Assembly: GCA_037953745.1 (NCBI GenBank) | Contig: JBAKBP010007165.1 | Coordinates: forward strand, 38,618-102,617 | From: Lithodes maja | Taxonomy: Eukaryota; Arthropoda; Malacostraca; Decapoda; Lithodidae | DNA: 64,000 bases | Reading direction: 5' to 3' | Part shown: in pieces, positions 18,759 to 29,067 of the stretch | Layout of the letters: each line of letters begins with the position of its first letter | How positions within the stretch are numbered: the first letter of the stretch is position 1 | Position numbers and translations under genes: made by a program | The notes under the pieces: generated by a model | Told to the model about the DNA's origin: nothing | The model's input: only the letters and a program-made list of their open reading frames with translations | The model's database searches: none

Positions 18759-18841
18759 TTAAGGAGGTTTCACACAAGCTTTTATCATCAACTTTCGATA
18801 TACTGAACATCATTATTCTGGGAATATTATGAAACTATTTT

Positions 18842-19062
18842 GCGCTATGCCCTGTTACAAAGAGGTAGGCCGAAAATCTTGAAGCCTAACGTCTATAGCT
18901 CAAAAAGGGCTAGAGCAAATGAGGTATAAATTTCCATACCTGTTCCCTGGTTGACCCTTCCCAAATGGTAGAAATAGCTCGATTACTCAAGTCATTTGTG
19001 AGTTATAGAGGTTATCGTTCAGGAGTTTTGGCCTGCCGGTATTAACTTGGAAAAGGGTATAG
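18842..19062. mobile_element. Inverted-repeat MITE family D, copy 2
   Basis: AGGTAGGCCGAAAATCTTGA with CCTAACGTCTATAGCTC on the left mirrors GAGTTATAGAGGTTATCG and TTTTGGCCTGCC on the right. The centre holds the shared TTCCCAAATGGTAGAAAT block. Confidence 0.65.
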
Positions 19063-19071
19063 TATTGGCAA

Positions 19072-19280
19072 CTATAGTCTATTCATTATAATTAGGACAC
19101 AATTCTTTACCACTAACCTCTATAACTAAAATTTTGCTGGAGTTATCGTGCTAATTTATCTACCATTTGGGAAGAGTCAAACAGGGAATATGTGTGGAAA
19201 TTTACAGACCATTTGCTCCTGCCCTTTTTGAGTTAGAGAGGATAGAGGTCAAGATTTATGATGAATTGACTATTGACTGG
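19072..19280. mobile_element. Inverted-repeat MITE family D, copy 3
   Basis: Begins ATAGTCTATTCATTATAATT and carries the D core in the opposite arrangement to copy 2 (CCATTTGGGAAGAGTC, GCCCTTTTTGAGTTAGAGAG). It lies immediately next to copy 2, so two D elements are side by side. Confidence 0.6.
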
Positions 19281-19369
19281 TAATAGGTGACTGAATTATC
19301 ATACACCTTTAGAAAATTATGAAAGATTATGACGCATTTTGACAGTTAATCTGGCTATCATAATTATAA

Positions 19370-19528
19370 TGTAAAACTTGCAAAATAAACAAACCAAAAC
19401 TTAGACGAACACAGTAAAAAGACAAAAGATCTTATCAAAATCGCTATGTGGAAACAACGCTTAGTAAAATAATATTATAAATAAAAGAACACAATCCACC
19501 ACATAGGGTGTACATTACTACATGAGCA
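19370..19528 (+). repeat. Repeat family C
   Basis: Matches 43655-43828 over nearly its full length, including ATCGCTATGTGGAAACAACG and CCACCACATAGGGTGTACAT. No coding frame. Confidence 0.75.
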
Positions 19529-19609
19529 AAACGATTTTATACAATTTAGGAAGGATCTGTGGGAATTATAAGGTTAAAGACTATCTCAATTACCCCTCTG
19601 ACTCCCCCC

Positions 19610-20252
19610 TGTTACTACTCTCCTTGACGCGGTTGGGGGGCTTCGGGGCCGGCGACTGGGGCTTGATGGGGGATGGTTGTGGTCATTTCCCTTCCTACCT
19701 CCCCTCGAGCTTTCGTCCTCAGCTTGACTAATTTTGAGTAGTTTTTCTTTCCTCATTCTATGTTTTTCCCCTTCTATTCTTATTCTGTCCCATCCGGCTG
19801 TCCTCGGGCAGCCTATATCTCATGTCTCCCTGGCCTGGCCTGGCCTGGCTAGGTGATGGACTCCTGACCCGTTTGTTTCTTCGGTTGCTGATGTGGCCGA
19901 ACTGACTTGATTCCCTTCGGTAATGCATTTTTTGCTTCTCGATGTGGTTTTTCTACCTTCGACCTGATCTTTCATTCTTCGCCCTGATCACTTCTTGGTT
20001 GGTGTTGCGGTGTAGCAGTTCTTGCCTCATCCTTCAGCCCTGCCCTTTAAGAGCTCTGATGTGGAGCTCATGTGGTCCGGCTGAACTGATGAGATGGCGA
20101 GAAATGTCTGCGTGTCTTCGCCTTCCTCGATTTGTTCCCCTACTGACCTTCCCTATCTATCTTGACTCGTTTAGTTATATATCTTGATTGAAGCCTTCGG
20201 GCCAGCCCTATGAGAGTTCTTTTGTGGAGCTCAGTGGTCTGGTTTAAAAAAA
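19610..20252 (+). repeat. Longest copy of repeat family L (poly-A-tailed retroposon)
   Basis: A pyrimidine-rich, non-coding stretch ending in GGCCAGCCCTATGAGAGTTC, GAGCTCAGTGGTCTGGTTT and an A run. The end recurs at 735-795, 12000-12052 and (reversed, with a long T run) 63143-63300. The A tail indicates a retroposon. The 5' limit is uncertain. 19540-19610 just before it is a family F fragment. Confidence 0.5.
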
Positions 20253-20570
20253 AATGTTTTTACTTCCATATACCCTTCCTAATCTGAACACAATCATCTA
20301 AAACAGAAAACAGAAAAGAAATGTGTTAGCGTATTGTCTAAGGGGTAAAAAAATGCCACATCAGAGTTTCCGTTAGAAGTTGATATAAAAAGCGCTTGTA
20401 ATTCCGGCTTTAGATCTGATTCTCATCTTATAATGTACAGTACTTACAATTACTTTGGACTAAGTCTTTACTTCAAACTGGTATCATAAATATTAGGGCT
20501 AAATCGGCGAAGTCCGAAGGCAATTTTCCAGCTACGGACTTTTTCCAGCTACGGACACCGTCTCCCCCCT

Positions 20571-20601
20571 ATTAGTCCGTTAAATCGAGGGTCGACTGTA
20601 C
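20571..20601. repeat. Possible terminal inverted repeat of a pogo/Tigger-like element
   Basis: TTAGTCCGTTAAATCGAGGG followed by TCGACTGTA resembles a DNA transposon end seen from inside. The partner end was not found. The neighbouring GCTACGGAC is duplicated at 20531 and 20549. Confidence 0.3.
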
Positions 20602-20602
20602 A

Positions 20603-21985
20603 GTGTTCTCTTTTCACGGACTGACTGGGGTAGGTTGTTCCAGTCTTTGATGGCAGTGAAGAAGAATGTTAGCGCTTACCCTGTCCTTGGATTCTCGGGA
20701 CCGTAAAATTATACATCCTATTCCTTGTATTGTGTCCAATCCTCTCATTTGCTTTAACAAAACTACTCTTTAAATACTCTGGAGCCCTATCATAAAATAT
20801 CTTGAAGGTGTTTATGAGTCTGATTTGCTTGGCCCTGTCTGAGACATTGAGCATACCAAGTGACTGAAGTTGTTCCTGGCCAATATGCGATCTGGGTCCT
20901 AGGTTCAGCATGAACCTATAACCATTTTATTTTGAGTGATCTGAAGTTTGTGCTTTGCTGATTTAGATGATGCAGAGTACCAGGATGACACAGAATAGTC
21001 AAAGTGACATTGAACAAGCGCTTGGCATAGGGTCTTTTTGGTCGCCACGGGCAAGCATCTTCAGATATTTAATACGTGCTCTACATTTACTCAGGATCGA
21101 TTCCAAGATTGTTTCACCTGAAAGAGACGAGTCCAGTTTTAGTCCAAGATATTTCACTTGTGACACTGTTGTTATGGGAATATCATTACAGTTGACCGAG
21201 AAGCCCACAATGTCTTTCAATTTGCGTTTTGTTCCACATAAGATGGCTTCTGTATTGCCCAGGTGAAGAGATAGTCTATTGTCCACTAGCCAATCACTAC
21301 ACGATTCTAGTTCTTTGGAAAGTGAGGTGGCAATACTTATTGTGTCTTTTCCTGAAACCAGAAGCACACTGTCGTCAGCATACAGTAATAATTTACACGA
21401 TAGGCTCAGTTCCATGTCTTTCACATAACAGAGAAAGAGTAAGGGACCAAGGATGCTTCCCTGCGGGACCCCACAGTTAAATGGCATAGGATCAGAAAGA
21501 TTATCATAAAATTTTGACTCTTTGTGTTCTACCACTAAGATAAGATTTAAACCAGTTCACTGACCCAATGCCCATTGCTTGTAGTTTATTACATAGGATA
21601 TTATGGTCTACTGTATCAAACGCTTTTTGTAGGTCAAGAAGAACCATACCGGTGTAGTTACCTTTAGACATTTCATTACGAATGTGATCTGTTAAGTGGA
21701 TGAGACAGGAGTCTGTCGAGTACATGCCTCTGAAACCTGATTGAAACTTATAGAATAGATAATTTTCTTTGAGGTAATGTTCAATTTGGGTATATACAGC
21801 TCTTTCAAGGATTTTTGATACAATACAGAATATGCTAACTGGTCTGTAGTTACTAACATCTAATTTATTTCCTTTCTTGAATAGAGGGGTTACAATAGCT
21901 TCCTTCAGTTCACATAATAATTGTGGCCAAAATGGCTTCTGAGTCAAGAGAGAACACCTTCCCACCTCATAAGTTGGAGGATCAC
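20603..21985 (-). mobile_element. Degenerate L2/CR1-like LINE fragment
   Basis: A broken reverse transcriptase is readable in pieces. 21504-21965 has NYRPVSIFCIVSKILERAV and VLLDLQKAFDTVDHNIL. 20999-21535 has CGVPQGSILGPLLFLCYVKD and LLYADDSVLL. 20669-20911 plus the next frame (to about 20603) has LNLGPRSHIGQEQLQSLGML and the C-terminal TAIKDWNNLPQSVR. Frameshifts separate the blocks, the endonuclease half is missing, and no tail is evident. L2-like placement is by motif recall. Confidence 0.85.
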
Positions 21986-22189
21986 TGACCCAGCTAGTCT
22001 GTCGGAGCTTGGAACCAAGCTGAAAAGTGTTGCCAATGTCTCAGAGCAGTGCGTACAAGTCATGGTGCCAGGTACCGCTCGATACTGGCAGTTACAAGGA
22101 CCGCATATTATGGACGTACGTTGTCCGTCGCTGGTACTGACAAGTGACTTTTTGACTGTCGGCCAACGTACGTCGCTGGGACAGTAGGT

Positions 22190-22319
22190 GTTAAGAAGGA
22201 TCTGTGGTAGTTGAAAAGGTTTGGTTCTGATATACTAAAGCCTTATTATTATTGCTAGAGGTCCTTCCTAAGCTGAATACAATTGTCTGACAAAAAGGAC
22301 GTCCCCGGTATAGTAAGGG
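22190..22319. mobile_element. MITE family F, partial copy 4
   Basis: Right end intact with TTAA at 22320-22323 and GACGTCCCCGGTATAGTAAG. Internal TAAGAAGGATCTGTGGTAG and GGTCCTTCCTAAGCTGAAT are present, but the left end is missing. Confidence 0.55.
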
Positions 22320-22489
22320 TTAACTAATCTCCATAACACAATATATTACATGACCATTTGCTCTTGTTTTGTGTGAAAAGGAGATTGCACTAAAGGGCTG
22401 ACGGTTTGTGTGTTCGGCATGGTACCTTTAATTTTGTAATTTTATATAAAGTCCTGGATCTGCTTTCTCTGCAATGGTTAGTCTGATGT

Positions 22490-22688
22490 TAATGGTAGCG
22501 CCAACAATCTCGACCCCTGACCTCTTCGTAACTCAAAAGGACCTTGAGCAAACTGGCTGTAAATATCCACACCTATTTCCTGGTAGGATCTTCCTAAATG
22601 ATAGAAATGTCAGCCCGATTGCTTTCATTCATTTTGAGTTATGAGAAGTTAAGGGGTCAAGATTATTGTCAAGTTCGTTGGTGCTACA
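22490..22688. mobile_element. Inverted-repeat MITE family D, copy 4 (diverged)
   Basis: TGACCTCTTCGTAACTCAAA on the left and TTTTGAGTTATGAGAAGTTA on the right face each other around the D core. Confidence 0.55.
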
Positions 22689-22689
22689 T

Positions 22690-23493
22690 ATAGTTGAGGA
22701 GCAAGTGATTATGTTGCTATTCCTGATTGGTATATGTGTTCTCCAATGTATCAAAAGAAACATGACATATTTAACATCATTGAAAAGATAATGCTCTCTA
22801 GTATAAGAGATTGCCATTTTTTGTGTGTTTGTAAAGAAAATTACTAGATCTGAAATAGAAATTATGTTTTTTCTAAGATAAGTTTTTGTAAAGCTGTTTT
22901 TCACCAGAGCTCTTCCCCAGGCAGTAAGAATCGGTGTTTTGAATAAAATCATGTGAACTCTCCCCTTTGTTAAACACCATCATGGAAAGCTAAAATATAT
23001 TGGGCAATTAAAATATATAACCTGAAGACGAATGCAAAGGTTACCGTTCAAATTAATATAACGAACTCATTAAAATAAAAACTATCGAAACGACAACACA
23101 CTAAACAAAATCTATAGTGCTTTTAAATTTATCGGAAATTAAACTTTGAAATAACACTTATAGTAAAGTCACTTTGACGAATACACAGAGAAGCCGATTT
23201 AAAAATGCAGATCATAATTAGTTTCACAATCTGTAATAGAATTTTAGATTATTTTGCCTATATATTGTACTTTAAAATGTAAAACTTGCAAACTAATACT
23301 AGCTTTTTACTAGAAATATATGTACAGTACTGCTTCCTTTAACAACATTATGTTCTGGGCAAAAGTTACTGGCTTAATGAACGACTGAATTTATAGTTCA
23401 TTAATGTTTAAAAAATAATTTCCCATCATTTAGAGTGTCAGTAGTACCCTTGTTGTTATTATAAGTTTGAATTAACTTATTGTAAACATTAAT
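22690..23493. other. Unassigned AT-rich sequence
   Basis: A 107-codon minus-strand frame (22629-22952) has no recognisable motif. A short family C echo (ATGTAAAACTTGCAAACTAA) is at 23275-23297. No exon was supported. Confidence 0.35.
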
Positions 23494-23704
23494 ATTGTGT
23501 TCATTCTAGGTTGGGCAGAAATCGTAACCACTAACCTCTCGTAACTCAAAAAGGACTAGAGTAATCGAGCTAATGTTTCTACCACATAGGACGACTTGGC
23601 TAGGGAAAAGGTGTAGAAATTGACAGCTCATTTTCTCTAGCCCTTTTTGAGTTACAGAGGTTAGAGGTTACGATTTCTGCCCAACCTAGAATGAACAGAC
23701 TATA
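23494..23704. mobile_element. Inverted-repeat MITE family D, copy 5
   Basis: The best-preserved palindrome of the family: TTCATTCTAGGTTGGGCAGA at the left returns as TCTGCCCAACCTAGAATGAA at the right. The arms are about 50 bp and the centre is the D core. Confidence 0.8.
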
Positions 23705-24160
23705 GAATGGTCAGAGGCGATTCTTGGAACATCTTTCAAATATATTTACATTCACTTGCTTTCATTTTGTTTTGGTCAAATCAAATTAAACTATTAAAAT
23801 TGTAAATAATCTGTATAGTGCCAAATAAAATTAAACAAACATATTTATACATACCAATAATTGGTAAAAATCTACCAGCAATGTTTACTTTTAATCAGTG
23901 AGTTGTAAATAGCGTATGGATTGGCTGATTATACTGAATTAACCCAGTAAAACCTAATAAAACATTCTTTTATTTACATAATTTTTTTAATAATAATACA
24001 TTTTCTGATTGTATTACCCCCAGTTGTGGGGTATGTGCCTGAGTTTATACATGTACTGTATATATGTATGTATGTATGTGATTTTTTTTTTTCTATGTGA
24101 TTGAGGGAGGCAAACGGCAGAACTGCCTATAGCGAGTGCCTCCCCCATAGATGCTATAGT
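23705..24160. other. Unassigned, with a family M tail
   Basis: 24018-24080 is a diverged family M tail (GGGGTATGTGCCTGAGTTTA and a GTAT run). The rest is AT-rich with nothing recognised. Confidence 0.4.
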
Positions 24161-24375
24161 ATAGTCTATTTTTTTCCAGCTGATGGTATATTGAATCCCT
24201 TATCAGCTGATTTCTCGATAATTAATGGAAAAAGATGAATCTACTCTATATGTGTGTCGTATTAATGCCAAGTTTTCGTAATTAACAACAAAAATCACTA
24301 CAAAATCTACATAATAGCTGAGTAATCAAGATAATAACATGGCAATTTACCCTCAGCTGGAAAAAAATAGACTAT
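24161..24375. mobile_element. Inverted-repeat MITE family E
   Basis: Ends ATAGTCTATTTTTTTCCAGC and GCTGGAAAAAAATAGACTAT are perfect reverse complements. The outermost ATAGTCTATT is the same as the end of family D copy 6, suggesting that one transposase recognises both. A diverged end is at 52155-52185. Confidence 0.75.
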
Positions 24376-24394
24376 AGTGAATAGATCAGTCTAA

Positions 24395-25062
24395 ACGCGG
24401 TTGTTTGGGAGAGAGGGTCATCCGCCAGTTGGACTAGATAATAGTCCGTCGGATGCCTGGCCCGGGGAGTCGGTAGTAATGAAGGGTACGCCTGGAAGCA
24501 TGGTGGATGGGCTTACCTTACCTTTGGATACCTTTGGATACCTTTGGATGTGTTCGCCGCTCCTCTAGCGGCACCAAGGAGCGCGACGCCCCTCGTTATG
24601 GGTGGTGATTTGGTGCAGTAGACTGTTTGAAGCGACAGCTCGCTCCCTTGCGAGGATGGGCTCGTCTGGCACTTTTTGCAGTTCGACATCTAGGGCTCTC
24701 TTGAAGTTGTCTAACGAGATGTCCCTCATGTCTCTTACTCGCCGTGGGAGTTTGTTGAAGAGACGTGGGCCTCTGTGTGATAACCAGCCCTCTCGCAGAG
24801 AGCCCATAGCACCCCTGTTATTCATCCGGGGGATTTCGCATTCCCAGCTTGTGGTGGCGTCTCCGCTGCGTGTTTGCCTGCGGAAATCGGAGCCTCTCCG
24901 GGGGATCTGGGACCTGGGAATCTAGCTGGGGACCTCAAATAGGCCTGGGTCTCTGCGTATTTCTCCTGGACGACCTAGATGTGTGTAATTTTGTGTTTTG
25001 TTTTGCTTTTCTGCTGTGTTGTGATGTCCATGTTCGGGCTTTTGTCTCGAGTCGGTGAGAAT
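24395..25062 (+). repeat. 3' untranslated fragment of LINE RTE-B, split
   Basis: GTTGGACTAGATAATAGTCC, GCCTGGCCCGGGGAG and, after an interruption, CTCCGCTGCGTGTTTGCCTG and CTCCTGGACGACC follow the same order as 41210-41500, downstream of the RTE-B frame. The fragment is interrupted at 24520-24846 by a CR1-type fragment. Confidence 0.75.
24520..24846 (-). mobile_element. CR1-like LINE C-terminal fragment with tandem tail
   Basis: The minus strand is open for about 95 codons ending near 24562 and reads ECEIPR, RGPRLFNKLPRRVRDM and SLDNFKRALDVEL, then PDEP. This is the conserved C-terminal helix region of CR1/L2-type LINE proteins. It is followed by a tandem tail (ATCCAAAGGT three times). Extreme 5' truncation is typical of CR1 copies. 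It is inserted in the RTE-B fragment. Confidence 0.75.
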
Positions 25063-25395
25063 GTGTTGAAAGGCAAGTGCCGCCTACTCCATGTAAGGGA
25101 GGAGGTGTATACATTGAGAAAGCTCTGATGAACACTGATTATTGTAATAGCGGTAGAAGAGAGAGAGAGAGAGATGTAACATTGCGGTGTAAAAGAGAGC
25201 ATGTAAAGAATTAGTAATGTGACAAGTTGATGAAACAAAATGGTTTTGACTCTATTCCTTTTCAAGAAGTGCGGTATGGGTGGAACCTCCCCACACATCC
25301 GAACAGTACTCGATACATGGGCACACAGAGCAAGAAGTTGTGTACAGTAGGGGTAAAAATCCATAGAGACGGTTGAGCACACTTAACTTCTATGA
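25063..25395 (-). mobile_element. LINE reverse-transcriptase C-terminal remnant
   Basis: The minus strand in shifting frames shows FGCVGRFHPYRTS, then KGIESKPF, and AITIISVHQSFLNVYTSSL, a pattern I associate with the C-terminal part of Jockey/L2-type LINE proteins. Stops and frameshifts throughout; a GAGA run lies at 25158-25174. Confidence 0.45.
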
Positions 25396-25487
25396 AGCTG
25401 TTTTATCAACTGAGGGTACACTAGCGAGTCCAGCAGCTGAAATGGGTTGAGCAATGGAATTAATTGTGCCAGCTGGTATAGGGGTAA

Positions 25488-25685
25488 AGCCGGTATCACA
25501 CAAGCGCTTTTTCCCTCAACACTGGTCTGGCAGCTTATGCGGTCAACATTTACAATATTTCAGTTACCTAAGTTCATCTACCAACAGTCTAGTTTCCAAT
25601 ACCAGTGCAAAATAGTCCAGAAATGTTGCCAGAAAAATCTTGATCATCAAATGTTGACTATAAAAGCTCTCTTGTGATACCAGTT
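25488..25685. mobile_element. PIF/Harbinger-like MITE family G, copy 2
   Basis: TAA on both sides (25485-25487, 25686-25688). Inverted ends AGCCGGTATCACACAAGCGC and the complement of GCTCTCTTGTGATACCAGTT. The inside matches copy 1 (CTGGTCTGGCAGC, TTTCAGTTACCTAA). Confidence 0.8.
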
Positions 25686-25793
25686 TAACTCGATTGATAC
25701 AGCAAGGCAACAACATAGGTCAGGTCCTGTCGCCCTCCGAAGCTGCTTAGAGGTGAGTGGACTGCCAAGTGGGTGCGAACTCCATAGTCTATT

Positions 25794-25982
25794 CGCTGTA
25801 AGTAGGCGAGAAATCCTGACCTCTAACTTCTATGACTCAAAAACAACAAGAGTAATCGAGCTAATATGTCTACCATTTGGGAAGAGTCAGTCAAGGAATA
25901 GATGTGGAAATTTACAGCCAATTTGCTCCAGCCCTTTTTGAGTTACATGATTTACCGCCTACTTACAGCGAATAGACTATAG
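25794..25982. mobile_element. Inverted-repeat MITE family D, copy 6
   Basis: Ends ATAGTCTATTCGCTGTAAGT and ACTTACAGCGAATAGACTAT are perfect inverted repeats of about 25 bp; the centre is the D core. Confidence 0.85.
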
Positions 25983-26143
25983 CTGCTTGCTCGTTCAGCC
26001 CATTATGAAGGTGTTGCTTGCTGTAGAACAAATATATACTGGTTACTGGCAGCCTCTGATCCAGGCCGTTTTGAGGAGAGTTTTACTTATTATATTGCTC
26101 ACTCCACACTTGGACCCTGATCTACTCGAACCACATAGTTAGG

Positions 26144-26145
<2 letters not shown>

Positions 26146-26183
<38 letters not shown>

Positions 26184-26684
26184 AATGCCCTCGAAAATAT
26201 CCCGCAACCCCAATAATGTACTACCCGAATTGACGTCAGGTATAGTGTAAAATAGTCGTGGATGGGAAGTCCAATAAACTCATCACGTGAATCACCACGA
26301 GACTATCACCTGGTTCTTACAAATCGGACTAAGGTTACTATACTTTTAGTACGTCCGTGGTAGTACAGTGGGTTAGCGCGCGGGCCTGGTGATGATGGCC
26401 ATGGTCATTAACCAGGGTTCGAACCCCACCCAAGGCATCTCAAAACCTGTGGGTTTTTAGGAGGGTTAAACTCCCTTCAGAGGTTCGAGCCCCGCGCCAG
26501 GTACCAGGGAAGGTTGATCCTAAAGTGGGCCTGGGGAGTTTTCAGGACAGAAAAACTCCCTTCGCACCCAGCATTTGAACCGCAGACAGTCAGAATTATA
26601 TCCCAAGTTTTAACTCACTGTCGGTGGTTCGAGCCCGCCTGAGAGTATAAAAACAAAGTAGGGTCATGTGTATTTGTGAGATAT

Positions 26685-26731
<47 letters not shown>
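26146..26731. repeat. TA microsatellites flanking an inserted segment
   Basis: TA runs at 26146-26180 and 26689-26731 bracket about 500 bp of more complex sequence that includes a tRNA-like SINE, as if a retroposon had inserted into one TA tract. Confidence 0.6.
26362..26445 (+). repeat. tRNA-derived SINE head
   Basis: A-box-like GTGGTAGTACAGTGGGTTAG and B box GGGTTCGAACCCC are spaced as in a tRNA gene. Stems do not close into a full cloverleaf. Two further TTCGAGCCC blocks follow at about 26484 and 26627. An RNA polymerase III-type SINE is the likeliest reading. Confidence 0.55.
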
Positions 26732-26733
<2 letters not shown>

Positions 26734-26803
26734 TATTCAGTAGGCTCTACAGTATGCTAAAGACTATAATTTATTCACAACCGTAACCATTCCAATAGAC
26801 TTG

Positions 26804-27015
26804 AGGCTTTGTCACACATCATTTGTTCGTCAATTTTTACGGGCAATTGTAGCCTGGCAGCTTAAAAAAATAATGTTCTTGTGAATTAAACAACCAACAT
26901 AATTTACCATCGATATAGTTTCCGATTTTAATGCGAAAGAGCCTCAAAATAGGCTATGAGAAAAAACTTGCTTATCAAAAATTGCCGGAAAAACGCTTGT
27001 GTGACACCACCTTAA
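26804..27015. mobile_element. MITE family G, diverged copy 3
   Basis: GCTTTGTCACACATCATTTG at the left faces AACGCTTGTGTGACACCACC at the right, and TAGCCTGGCAGC matches the G interior. Confidence 0.6.
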
Positions 27016-27118
27016 TTTATTACACATAACCTAGGCTACACATAGGCTACCAAGTGCTATAGTGGCTTCAAGAACGATAGAGCTTTAAGAAAAAAATATA
27101 TACAACATAATATATAGA

Positions 27119-27345
27119 GATGGGTTGGGTGTGAGGGGGATCTGCCGGGTGTGGGCCAATTGGCGCTCTACAGACCCGCATTGTCTGACCTCTGACCATT
27201 TTGCTGAGGTCGGTCATCATGGTATTAGTGAGCTGGGCCTATAGGCCTAATTAGGCCTTGTAATTGGGGTTGGATGTGAGAGGGATCTGCCTTGTGTGGG
27301 CCAATCGGCTTTCTGCAGACTCCCATTTTCTTATGTTCTTATGTC
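27119..27345 (-). repeat. Repeat J (CR1-like 3' end), inverted copy
   Basis: The reverse complement matches 29310-29515. It contains two related 45-bp blocks (GGGTGTGAGGGGGATCTGCC and GGATGTGAGAGGGATCTGCC). At its 3' end on the minus strand is an AAGAACATAAGAAA tail, like CR1-type tails common in crustaceans. Confidence 0.6.
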
Positions 27346-27467
27346 ATTGTCCGTGCGCTCTGAAGAAATAAATGAGTTATCCTTCTTTTTAAAGTTTTCT
27401 TTGATTACTACGTTTTCTTTCAGTACTACGTTTTCTGTAATTAATATTATGAACACATTTATATAGG

Positions 27468-27765
27468 GAGTAGGATGAAACGCTCCAGCTCAAGACGCGT
27501 CATCCGACTTCAAATACGAGAAAATCTGAGCCCAAATTGTCAACAGCAATTCATAAGAGAGGGTTGCTGCGTTGCTGTTTGGCGGACTAATCCGTATGTT
27601 GCTCCGTCAGTAAGTACTGTACCGCTCAGTAGTAGCATGTTAGTACCGCTCCGCACCCCAGTCTAATATGGAAGGGTACTAAATACAGCAGTCGTTTCTT
27701 ATATGCTACCTGCCTTGCAGATTGGACCGCACCGCAAATAAGCCTGGAGTCTTACATAAATGCAC
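27468..27765 (+). repeat. Repeat family H, copy 1
   Basis: Starts near GTAGGATGAAACGCTCCAGC and contains GTTGCTGTTTGGCGGA and GTACCGCTCAGTA. Copies: 28707-29000, 29068-29300 and a short one at 33028-33135. Non-coding; class unknown. Confidence 0.65.
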
Positions 27766-27971
27766 AATAAATATATGGTTATGGCCTTGTGATTTGTGAT
27801 TGTATAAAACGGGGCGCCTGCAAAGCGTCAAAACTATTCCAAGGGTGTCAGCCCTATCAATACATCAAAAACCCAATTTTTTCAAAGCATAAAAAAGTTG
27901 GACCTTTTCAATTTGACAAAAGGCTGACACTGACTGGATGATAATTATCATATCATCAAAAATAGTTAGGG

Positions 27972-28296
27972 GTTAACATTAGCCTAACCTAACAACCTTA
28001 CCTAACCTAGTAAGAATGGGGTTAACATAGCCTAACCTAACAACCTTACCTAACCTAACCTAGTAAGAATGGGGTTAACATTAGCCTAACCTAACAACCT
28101 TACCTAACCTAACCTAGTAAGAATGGGGTTAACATTAGCCTAACCTAACAACCTTACCTAACCTAACCTAGTAAGAATGGGGTTAACATTAGCCTAACCT
28201 AACAACCTTACCTAACCTATCCTAGTAAGAATGGGGTTAACATTAGCCTAACCTAACAACCTTACCTAACCTAACCTAGTAAGAATGGGGTTAACA
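27972..28296. repeat. 54-bp minisatellite with CCTAA motifs
   Basis: Six units (starts 27972, 28021, 28074, 28128, 28182, 28236), each GTTAACATTAGCCTAACCTA, then ACAACCTTACCTAACCTAA, then CCTAGTAAGAATGGG. Spacing is 49, 53, 54, 54, 54 and 54. Each unit carries four or five CCTAA words, the complement of the arthropod telomere repeat TTAGG. Confidence 0.92.
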
Positions 28297-28655
28297 TTTG
28301 TGACACATCGATGACTTCCAACTTTTGATGCATTGAAGTGATATAAACTTTTTTACACATTGATATGATCTGGGGAAAAACTGTTTTTTGACAAAATGAA
28401 CACATCTGGAAAATTTGATGTACCGATAGCTTTTTGCAGATTTGATGAAATGATAGGATCAGCTTTTGACGCTTTGATGTTCTCCTATAAAACTGTGTGT
28501 GTATGTGTGACTTAAAATTAAGACATGTCATTTAGCCTAATTAGCAAAATAACAAACACTATAGGCCTATATTTAGCAAAATAATTAAATAATCTATTGA
28601 TTAAATATTTCATATTTATTTTCATACTGTATTTATTTTACCATAAATTATATAA
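28297..28655. other. Unassigned sequence
   Basis: An 86-codon minus-strand frame (28271-28531) begins inside the minisatellite edge and has no motif. The stretch around 27830-27960 and 28300-28480 repeats the word TTTGATG-like TGATGCATTGA in varied form, hinting at an old degenerate tandem repeat. Confidence 0.3.
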
Positions 28656-28706
28656 ATAAATTATAAACAAACAATAAAGAATGTGTGCATTGACTAAATA
28701 ATATCC

Positions 28707-29000
28707 TAAAGGGAATCAGTAGGATGAAACGCTCCAGCTCAAGATATGCCATCCGCCTTCAAATACCAGAAAATCGCGCTCAACTTATCAACAGCAGTTC
28801 AAAAGAGGGGGTTGCTGCGTTGCTGTTTGGCGGAGTAATCCGCATGTATGCTCCGTCAGTAAGTACTGTACCGCTCAGTATTAGCAGGTTAGTACCGCTC
28901 CGCACCCGTCTAGTATGGAAGGGTAATAAATACAGAGGTCATTATTTTCTTATACGTTACCTGCCATGCAGATTGGACCGCACCCGCAATAGTACGGGAG
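28707..29000 (+). repeat. Repeat family H, copy 2
   Basis: Matches 27468-27765. The preceding 50 bp (AATAAAGAATGTGTGCATTG, ending AAAGGGAATCAGT) also precede copy 3, so copies 2 and 3 form a tandem duplication of about 355 bp. Confidence 0.7.
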
Positions 29001-29067
29001 GGTAATAAATAAATTATAAACAAACAATAAAGAATGTGTGCATTGACTAAATAATATCCTAAAGGGA

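Noticed and set aside
22629..22952. 107-codon minus-strand frame as a missing antiporter exon
   Set aside because: No membrane-helix pattern or family motif, and no convincing donor; it overlaps a family D copy at its end.
27972..28296. CRISPR-like regular repeats
   Set aside because: Units are contiguous 54-bp tandem repeats with identical 'spacers', in a eukaryotic context; it is a minisatellite.
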